Positions 55,801-64,000 of a DNA stretch of 64,000 bases are shown piece by piece. This stretch comes from Brachionus rotundiformis (lineage: Eukaryota; Rotifera; Eurotatoria; Ploima; Brachionidae): assembly GCA_016802295.1 (NCBI GenBank), contig JAESIW010000203.1:1506795-1570794 (forward strand), read 5' to 3'. Position 1 is the first letter of the stretch. The number at the start of each line of letters is the position of its first letter. A program made the translations under genes and the position numbers. The notes beneath the pieces are model-generated. The model was not told the DNA's origin. It did no database searches and saw only the letters and a list, made by a program, of their open reading frames with translations.

Positions 55801-58800
55801 TTTAAAGAAATTGTAATGAAAGAAAGCGAATTGTGACATGTTGGATCAAAAAACAGTCTAACTAATAAATAGATAACTATTATTATTTTTAAATAGAAAT
55901 TTTGTCTCTTTTATTTTATTTTTGTAACAATTAACACAATTTAGTTATTATATTTTAATATTAACTATCAATAGATAAGAATAATCTTAACTTCAGTATT
56001 TTCTACTCTTCTACTCTTCTTTAAATTTTATTTTTTTTTAATTGCATAAAACAAACACAAGTGATAATTATATGCTTTTAAAGATAACCATAGCTAGTTA
56101 TATTTCCTCTAAGCTTCGATTTTTTTTAATTTTATTCAAATTAATTAAATTTCAGGTTCATTAATAAATTTAATTAATTTTTTTGGATAGAAAATATTCT
56201 AATTGCTTAATTAGAACATTTTTATTAAAATATTTATCTTTATCATTTACTTATTTCTAAAATATTATTTTATAAAAATACCTTTTCTAGTTGTATAGAG
56301 ACAAAAGCGTCCGAGAATTTTTTTATACGAGAGGTTGAATTAGATATTCTAATACTTGATATATTATCCATCTTGCTGGAACTTATACCAATAAACTGTT
56401 TTATATCAAACATCGAATTTTCGCTGAATTTGCTAAAGGAATTAAATAAATAGATATTTTTATATTTTTTATTGATAAGAGCCTACTCTTCTTCAATAAA
56501 ATTTCCTGGATTATTAAGGCCAACTGAATTTTTGGTATTTCTTACTGCTAAATTGGTGTTCAGCAAGCAAGCATTGACTTGCATTATTGCACTAATTAAA
56601 GCATTATTTTGCATAAGTTGGAGTTTGACAATCAGTTGTAGATTTTCCAAACCACCCGGTCTCATGACATGCTGGACATTTTCTTTGGCCTTGAAGCTCA
56701 ATCGTCCTATTTGACCTTCTTCTAATTCACTAATTGCCAAAAGCAAGCTGTTTGGTACATAACGATCAATCTGTGAATCATCGCTGCTCACCTCGCTCAC
56801 GAAAAGCGGCGGAGGGTTGTCTGCGTTTTCCTTAAATTTGGCAAAATCAAATTGGACATATCTCAAGTACATGTGAAATTCTTCAAAGCCAAGCTCTACA
56901 GCCATTCGGCGATACTGGGTTGACAAGACCTCAGTTTCAAACGAAGCGCTGAGTAGACGCTGTCGTAGAGTAATCATTTCCAAAATATTGGACAAAAAAT
57001 TAAGAACAGCATCATTCTGTTCCTTTTTTGTCTTGTGCTTGGCCTTCTCTTCCACTTGCTTAAGACCATGCTGCACAAAATCGCACATTAAAATGGGATC
57101 CTCAATAAATGTACCATTAAATATCTCTCTTTGTATCTGAGGAGTAAATCCAGAACCAGGTGGATCCAGTTTTTCTAATTTATCTAGATAAATTTTGTAA
57201 AAATTTTGCTCAATCAATAATCTTTCAGTAACATTTTGAGTTGATTTGAAGTACAATAACTCCTTTGAAGAAAAATCAATTGATTAATTTAGGATCTGAT
57301 GGTAATTTACATCCCATCTACCATTTAAGTTTAGTTCTGAGTCAAAAACTTATATTCAATTTATATAATAAAGATTTTTTTTTAATTATTTCTAATTTTA
57401 ATTCAAAATTAATTGGTAAATAGTTGTGGCAAAATATTGCATAAATTTTGTTTGCTTAGCATTTGATGTTAACTTACTTCAATGGACTGTCTGAAAGCAG
57501 AAGGAAGGCGGCTTGCAGAGGCCAAACACGGATGAAATTCCAATAAGAACAAATTTTTAAGTGTTTGTCCGTAAATGTTTGAGCTAAGATTTATGGGTCG
57601 TTTTTTAACTATACTTAATGGCAAACCAAAGCTAGAATCTTCCACTTTGTCTAAGTAAATTCGCATTTCATCAATCATTCTGTCCAAAATCAGCTTGACA
57701 ATTCTGCACTGTTTGTATAAACATGATATCTCCAATCTGTAGGAATGAGTGAAATAGTTGGCAAACAAATCGTAGCGTACTCTTTGGTACAATATATTGG
57801 TGATAACTTGAGCTAAATTTCGCTTCTCTATTTTGTCAAATATGTTCTGATATGCTTCAAAATAAATATCTAAAAGCTTCATAAAAATTAATTATTCTCT
57901 AGAATTCTTTAACTTTATTATTCTAAAAAACAAACATTTTTTTTCATCTCTAAAAAATTGACCTCGTTGGTCCAAATGTCTAAAAGAACTGAAAATCTGT
58001 CCACATTTTGGTGTGAATACAAGCCTACATTTATGGATTCATCTTGACTCTTGGAAGATTTTGAATCAAATGTTTCTTTATCTTTGGTAATGTAATAGGA
58101 TGCCACCATTAACAACTCGTTTTCTAATTTTCTTTTTAAAAAATGTCAATATCATCGAGAAATTTATCATTGTTTTTACTTTAGGTCATTTAGGGCAGCG
58201 TCGTACATGATGAAATAACCTCGCTGGTCTTGCACATGGACAAAACCCTTTTCGTCAACAGAATAAAAATCATCATGGTTATCTATTTCTGTGAATTCCA
58301 TAAATTCATGTTCACTGATACTAAAAAAAATTTAAAACTAATTAAACAAAATTTCGTAACAAGTTATACAGTTAAATGAAGTTTTAAATTTTTTAAAATA
58401 TTGTTAAACAGTGTAGATACAATAGAAAAAATGGTCATTAATTTTTAGCAGTTTATTGCAAAAAGTTCAAATTAAATTAAAATATGAAAAGAAATAGAAG
58501 AAATTTATTTAAAATATGATTGAAAAATTTAAGTATTACAAGTTTATTTTAAGTTTCTTGGAGTAATTTTTGATAACTTTACTTCCTTGAGATAATATTT
58601 AAGTTTATATTTTTTAAAAAGAGGTCTTAAAAACCCCTCGGGCTTTCTAGTTTTAAACTCTTAAGTACATTTTTATTTTAATTTTGAGAAAAGTGATTTT
58701 CTGCTTGTTATTTTATTTTTTTCTAAAAAAATTTTTTTAAGAAACTAACTTTTAAATTAATTTTTATTTTTGGAGACAGTGACACCTTTTTAACGAGGAG

Positions 58801-61800
58801 TTGAGTAAGTGGCCGAAAATCGGCTTTGCCTTAGAACAAATAAATAAATAAACTTTACGAGAGTTAAAGTTTGGAAACAAGAAAAAAAAATTTACAATAT
58901 TACAATTTTAGAGCATTTACTTAAAAAAAATTTAATATCAACATCACAGCATGATTTATTAAAGGGTTTCGACAAAGTCTCTCATAGAAAGCTTCTGTAT
59001 GAACTCAAATTTTTGGGCCTGATTAATTGGACAAAGAGTTTCCTTTTAGAGCGCTAACAAAGAGTAGTATTAGGAGATACCAGCTCAAACTGGGTAAAAG
59101 TTAACAGGGGAGTTTCACAAGGTTCAGGGCTAAGTCCTCTCTTCTTAATTACTTTTATAAACAATATGTTGAAAATTCTCCGAAATAATTGTGAAGGTTA
59201 TGCCGATCATATCAAGAATTGATAATTACAGATATAGATAAAGTGTTTAAATGGTCAAAAGAATGGTCGACTCAGCTTGATAAAGATAAATACAGATATT
59301 GGTTATAAGAATAGTTTGAAAATTCTGAGTAAGTCAAAAAACGATTTGGTTATTTACCTAAAAAAAGGCTAATCAAGTCAAGAATGCATTTAAATATCCT
59401 TGTAGCGAGACTATCAAATTATTGTTTTGTTCAATAATTAAACCCCATTTGACATATGCTGTCAGTGCATGGTATCCTTATTTAGAAAAAGACATATATG
59501 AGTTAGAGAAAGTTTAGCGTAGAGCAACCAAGTTGATTACAGAAGACCGTGATTTGGATTATCAACAACGCTTTTTAAGGCTAGATTAAACTAACCTGAG
59601 TACAAGAAGATTAAGACGTGATCTAATTCAAATGTAAAAATTGAATTTAGTAAAGAAATCAATTACGGTCTTAACACAAAACCTGTCGTAAGAAATGAAC
59701 TGAGGAGAAAAAGATATTGTCTAACAGAATAAAGAATTGTCTTCTGAGATATAACTTTTTTTAACTGTTATAGCTATTTAGGTTAAGTTGCAAATATTTT
59801 TTATTAAAAATATCAGCTCTCAAGGGCTATTTTTAGATAACCTCTAAGCTACTATATTACTTATACTCCTAATTAAATATTTGATCTTTATTTTAAAAAA
59901 GTCAAGACTCATAAATTCAATAAAATATTACCGGAAATCTTTCGGCGAATTAAAGATGTATGCATGGTTCCCTAGATTTCCACCATATGGAGTCTCTTTG
60001 GTATAGTTTTGAGCACTTAGAATGATTTAATTTGATTAAAATGTAAAAATATAATAAGATTATTGAAAATTACCTAGTGCGTTTGTAGTTGGAAGACTCC
60101 AAAGAAAGACCTCCGTCATAAATGGTAAGTGTTTTTTCTATGGATCGAAAAAAATTTAAAAAACCAAGAGCCTGCCTTTTTAAGTCACGTATTCTCAAGT
60201 GTCTCAATAGAAGAAATGACAGATATGATCCCTGAACATTGGATAAATTCTGATTGCTTGTTTTGGAGTCATCAAGACCAAGTTTCTGCAAATTTTCTGT
60301 AAAACTGAACTCATCCTGTTTTTTGTTCGATTTTGATCTGAAAGAAATTGGCTTAGGCGCTTGAACGGCGTTATTGGTCAAGTCCAAATTATCAGTTGTT
60401 TTCTCATTTTTATTACCAAAATTTTGGTTATGGAATATTTTTTTCCATATTGTATTTGAATTGAACTGAGTCATTCCTTTGGTAATTGGGATAGAGTCAA
60501 AAACTGGCTGATTTTTGACCAATGTGGAATTTTCCCTCAGCGCTTCTTGCACTCTCTTAACAACCATTTAATTCATGCTAAAAAAATCATTCTTAAATTA
60601 TACTTCGTCATTACTAATTTCCAAAAAACTATTGTGGGACAATAAATATTGGTCAATGAAGTGCTTTTGAGCAAGCTTGGCTATGTCTCTTTCGTGTATT
60701 GGGTCTTTTTGAGGTATCAATTGATTAAACTCGAGCCAATTCGATTCTTTTTTAAGTGCATGTATACTGGAATCTGCTCCCCAGTTTTCTGAACCAAGCT
60801 ACAAAATAAAAAAGATAATATAAGAATCTTTTTAGAAATTTTTTGTCCGAAAAGCAAAACCCCATGCTGGTTTTAGAATTTCGGATCTATTTAATTATAT
60901 ATATTTTCATAATTCACAATTGGTGACATTCCAATCTAGCAAGCTAGTGAGAATTATTTTTTAATTATCCAACTATATAATCAAAAAATAAGGCTAAAGT
61001 TCGATAAGCAAATAATTTGATTTTTTCAGGCCATGATTTTAATTACAATTTAAAAATTTATTAGATAATTTTTTATATTATTATTTGAAATTTAAGAATA
61101 TAATTTGACATGTGCTAGAGACCAAAATTTTGCCAAAGTATCTATATATTAACACTAAAGCACCAAACGAGTTATTTTGAATTTAAAAAAATTAAAATCT
61201 TCATATCGTTTGGACAGATTTTAATATATAATAAAATATAATAATCTTTTACGAACTATGTAGATTTTATCTTTATATTCTTAAAAGGTTTAATTTACAG
61301 AAAAATTTGGATTTGAGAAAATCATTAAAAATTTTTTGGTGCTTCTAGTTTTAACAAAATTTTTACAATTTATAATATTTTTTTGTCAATTAATATTTGC
61401 ATTTAATTTATTTATCTAGTAAAATAACTCTGACCAATTTAATTAAAATTTAAAGAGGAAATTTTTTAACCTTTTTTAATTGTGTATAAAGAATATACAA
61501 ATGACCAAAAAAAATGATGTCGATAAAATTCATATATTTTTCAAATAACCTGGATTATAACAACTTATAATTTTTTTTTGTAAAAAAATAAGAATCATTT
61601 TATTCGAATCATTGGACTGAAATGAAGGCCTAAGTTATTCCCAGACTATATTTTCAAATAAAAATAAATAAATACAATAACCAAACTAAACAACATTTAA
61701 ATTTTCCTCTGGGAAAAAAAAAATAACTTAAAGCTGGTGAAACTAAGCTTTGTTTTTCTACATAGTGCATGCAATAAAGAAACATTGATAATTTTCATTT

Positions 61801-63205
61801 ACCTGTGATGACTTGTCTAAAAGCTTTTTTAAAAAAAACATCAAGTTAAAACAAAAGTATACCAAGATAAGAAATTTTGGTTAAAAAAATAATTTTCTGT
61901 TTACCTCAATGCTGTCATAGATGCGAAACATTTTCATATGCTCTTGTTGTGCAAACAAGTGTCGGTACTTGCGGTTCACCGCGGCAAAGAGCTCCATTTC
62001 GTCACCAGATGTTTGCATCCGGGACAAGTTCTTAATTAAGATTGAGTTTATTTTTTTAACTATGTAAATATTACACAATCTTACATAATCTATTTTGTAA
62101 AAGTTAATTAAAAATCTTAGCCTTGGTTTCAGGTAGTCCAAACTATTGTCATGTACCGGCATTTCATCTTGATTAAAAACTTAATAAAAAAATTCAAAAA
62201 AAATTCTTATTTTTGATAATTTTATTAAAAATACTAAAACTTATGGTGTTGAGAACTTCATCTCTGGGAACATGAGCATTTGCGCTTGGCAAGTAAATAT
62301 TATCCATCATTTTAAATTTGCTGGACAGAAATGAGCTAATTGAGTGCATGTTGGCATTTCTGGCAGATTCAGTTTGTCTAAAAGATTCCAGTGTGCTCTG
62401 AGTGTTGGTCAATTTGTGTCTAGAGGTCAATAGATCATTCTCGGAGGGACGATTGAGCACCGGATTCGAGGTATTTAGGTCCAAATAAATTTCATGTGGT
62501 AACCATTGGAGAATTTTGACTGCTTGTTGAAAAGTTTTTTGGGAATAAAAATGTGACATGAGCCAGCGAAGGTAAATTTCGATGTCTTCGGTCTCTACAA
62601 CATTCATGGCTTGAGCACTCGAGTTGGTGGTCAATAGAAGCTCACGGGCCTGGCTTAGTCGCTGAGCTCGGTGCAAACAATCGCTGTAGTCCGAAAGAAT
62701 GTAACCGATTCGATTCTTGAAGATTACGTACAAATCTTCAGTTATGGTTGTGTGCTCGGTGAAACGTTTCCAGCGGAGAAGGTGAGCATGCTTTGCTTGA
62801 ACATTCCAACTTATTCGGTCCAGAAAAAATTGCTGCAAAATTAGTGGTAAACTTTGCGCTGTGTACTCATTTTTGATATTGTTTTGTTCCTCAATAACAT
62901 CTGCTTGGATATACGGCTTGCGTATATCATGAACCTTAAATTAAATAAGAAAAAGTCCAATTTTGGTCTCCAAAGCTTACTTGAAGCATTTTTTCCAAGT
63001 AAAGCTTGCGTTCTTTGGCAAGAATCTGAGCATCTTTTGGAATTGGAACAGAAGAAAAGGGACGTGAGAATCCGATGCCGTATACCAGCTCATTGGTTTC
63101 GATTTCTCGCTTAAGTTCGTTTAGCTCTGATTGAAGTTGTTCCTCGGCTTTTTTTACAGCTTCATTATTCTGGTACTTGTAATTAGCTGTTTCATTAAGC
63201 CACAT
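49836..63205 (-). CDS. CCDC162: CCDC162-like large coiled-coil protein, 18 exons
   Basis: Exons by eye: 62981-63205, 62241-62934, 62085-62167, 61905-62030, 61803-61823, 60604-60798, 60074-60555, 59932-60015, 58180-58320, 57936-58131, 57478-57876, 56487-57262, 56282-56432, 53488-54482, 52763-52852, 51560-52714, 50195-51089, 49836-49955. They total 6828 nt with matching phases at every junction: 2275 aa, close to my memory of vertebrate CCDC162 length. Recognised blocks are the N-terminal DUF4549-like part (PIPKDAQILAKERKLYLEKM; FFLDRISWNVQAKHAHLLRW), DYLKPRLRFLINFYKIDY, SAQNYTKETPYGGN, FYSVDEKGFVHVQDQRGYF, NVDRFSVLLDIWTNEVNFLE, NPYRDMMLNEYLTQKES and YGPFPMKYFQWYM. The C-terminal 600 residues are coiled coil. 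In vertebrates the gene is linked to ciliated tissues; exact role unknown. No stop or frameshift was found, so it looks functional. Its start is divergent from the gene at the right edge. Confidence 0.8.
53140..53420 (+). pseudogene. LINE 3' fragment in CCDC162-like intron
   Basis: Plus-strand translation shows RVVLHWSKLPEDVVTSKSTA followed by GFIAVIDKFNGIGRFKI, the end of a non-LTR reverse transcriptase. It lies antisense to the host gene, in the 635-bp intron 52853-53487. Confidence 0.65.
54805..55365. mobile_element. 561-bp palindrome-rich MITE in intron
   Basis: Ends GTCTTA (54805) and TAAGAC (55360-55365) are inverted, and the next 70 bp on each side align as imperfect inverted repeats, with a perfect 18-bp pair GTACCGGTTTGGTGACCA (54857-54874) and its complement (55318-55335). 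The left arm also contains a perfect 23-bp palindrome around GGTCACAAATTTTGTGACC (54826-54848). The interior is AT-rich and non-coding. It is a non-autonomous DNA transposon sitting in the 1.8-kb intron between CCDC162-like exons; no target duplication is clear. Confidence 0.65.
58770..58852 (+). repeat. LINE 3' end: hairpin plus (AAATA)n tail
   Basis: The stem-loop GCCGA-AAA-TCGGC (58812-58824) is followed by about 12 bases and then aaataaataaataaa (58837-58851). The same layout (small GC hairpin, then AATA units) ends the minus-strand LINE at 11864-11900, so this is probably the 3' terminus of a related non-LTR element. Confidence 0.5.
58930..59745 (+). pseudogene. LINE reverse transcriptase fragment in CCDC162-like intron
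   Basis: Plus-strand translation gives FDKVSHRKLLYELKFLGLIN, RVVLGDTSSNWVKVNRGVSQ, GSGLSPLFLITFINNML, then (in other registers) SAWYPYLEKDIYELEKV and RATKLITEDRDLDYQQR. These are consecutive blocks of a CR1/Rex-like reverse transcriptase; the first part of the domain is missing. Several stops and indels; inactive. Confidence 0.7.
60799..61802. other. 1-kb intron of CCDC162-like gene, no insert recognised
   Basis: AT-rich intron upstream of exon 6, following the 21-nt micro-exon. I see no coding trace or clear repeat. Confidence 0.5.
61803..61823 (-). other. 21-nt micro-exon of the CCDC162-like gene
   Basis: Sequence encoding LLDKSSQ is bordered by AG on its 5' side and GTAAAT on its 3' side and keeps phase 0 between DSIE and LGSENWG. 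Without it the two neighbouring exons would also join in frame, so alternative inclusion is possible. Confidence 0.6.
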
Positions 63206-63895
63206 ATTTTGGGAGATTATTTTTTATTAGCCTACGCGTATATTTGGATTTTCTTTTAATTTTCTTTGAATCTCAGTATTCACTTAGTACCGAGAGTGTT
63301 TAATAATAATTAAAAAAAAGTTTTGATCGTTTCCATGGTGACTTGAGTTGCAAGAGTAAATAAAGAAGTCGTTTTTTTTTGTAACTATAACCGTTTTAAT
63401 TATTTGGTAAATTTGGATAAGATTATCTTAAAAAAATATTTTTTTTTTAAATGTTATTTTAAAAATTTATATTTTAATCATTTAAATATTTATAAAGGAA
63501 TTGAATTACATTAATAAATTAAATTTAAGATGATTATGAAAAATTTATTAAGAAAAATAAATTATTGAGAATTAAAATTTTAAAAAGCCAAGAAAATTAA
63601 GATGTATTATTTATTCAAAAGTGATAAATGAGTAAAAGTTGAAAAGTTAGGTAAAGCCGTTAATTAAGAAAGATTTTTTGATCTTAATCGTGAATTTTTT
63701 AGAATTATCAGAATAAAAAAGAAAAGAATATTCAATTAGTATAATGGAAAAAAATTAAATCATAAACTCAATATTTATTTTGTTTTATTCTAAAGTAAAT
63801 TAAAATTGAAAGAAGAACAATTAGCTAATGATTAAATTTTATTTTAAAAAGTATTTTGGATATGAAAAGATTTTAGTATCTAAAAGGTTCCGAAG
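63206..63895. promoter_or_regulatory. Divergent intergenic region
   Basis: AT-rich sequence between the start of the CCDC162-like gene (minus) and the coding-like sequence at the right edge (plus). It probably contains promoters for both; no specific motif is assigned. Confidence 0.3.
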
Positions 63896-64000
63896 GAAGA
63901 GAATTCAGGTGAAGCCAATGGAGCACTGGCTAAAGGAAGCAAAGGAGCAGCAGTTGTCAATGGAAGTAAAGGAGTTGCGCATGGAGATGGAGCTGGACAT
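63874..64000 (+). CDS. Partial exon at right edge, unknown helical protein
   Basis: From an acceptor-like ttttag (about 63868-63873) the frame is open to the window end: RFRRKRIQVKPMEHWLKEAK then EQQLSMEVKELRMEMELD. Charged, alpha-helical, and with much lower AT content than the flank, it has clear coding character. The gene continues beyond the window; no family is recognised. Confidence 0.45.

Overview
This is AT-rich eukaryotic nuclear DNA. The three best-resolved genes are split by GT-AG introns, many of only 44-60 bp. The gene set (MAP3K4, an SLC24 K+-dependent Na+/Ca2+ exchanger, a CCDC162-like ciliary-type coiled-coil protein, Golgi sulfo- and glycosyltransferases) is animal. Very short introns, high AT content and the mix of FLYWCH/MULE, CACTA-like and non-LTR elements suggest a small invertebrate such as a monogonont rotifer; that assignment is inference. 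Bacterial features (operons, ribosome binding sites, CRISPR) are not expected and none was seen.

Region by region: 1-5770 holds the 3' part of a plus-strand MAP3K4-like kinase, with an antisense LINE remnant in its 2.4-kb intron. 7272-10590 is a complete nine-exon minus-strand SLC24/NCKX gene (603 aa after splicing by eye), convergent with MAP3K4. 10.6-15.8 kb is transposon debris (LINE 3' end, FLYWCH/MULE pseudogene). 15.9-24.4 kb carries three type II membrane carbohydrate-enzyme genes: a degenerate fukutin/LicD-like gene (minus), an intronless galactose-3-O-sulfotransferase-like gene (plus) and a two-exon DxD glycosyltransferase (plus). 27211-27850 (minus) encodes a small secreted protein with repeated peptides bounded by dibasic sites, a candidate neuropeptide or peptide-hormone precursor that I do not recognise.

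29.4-48.1 kb is a nested transposon island: a TTAA-flanked 206-bp MITE, a CACTA-like element split by a 5.4-kb Ty3/gypsy retrotransposon with 130-bp LTRs, a SWIM-type MULE, a second MULE with a Ulp1-type peptidase domain, an unknown acidic/coiled-coil gene, and a better preserved CACTA-like element with terminal inverted repeats (44185-48060) carrying two divergent genes.

49836-63205 (minus) is an 18-exon CCDC162-like gene whose exons join into one 2275-codon frame, including a 21-nt micro-exon; its introns host LINE fragments and a palindrome-rich MITE. A new plus-strand gene appears to begin at the right edge.

Exon joins were made by eye from splice consensus, reading frame and remembered family sequence; no alignment was run. 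Family names rest on motif recognition.
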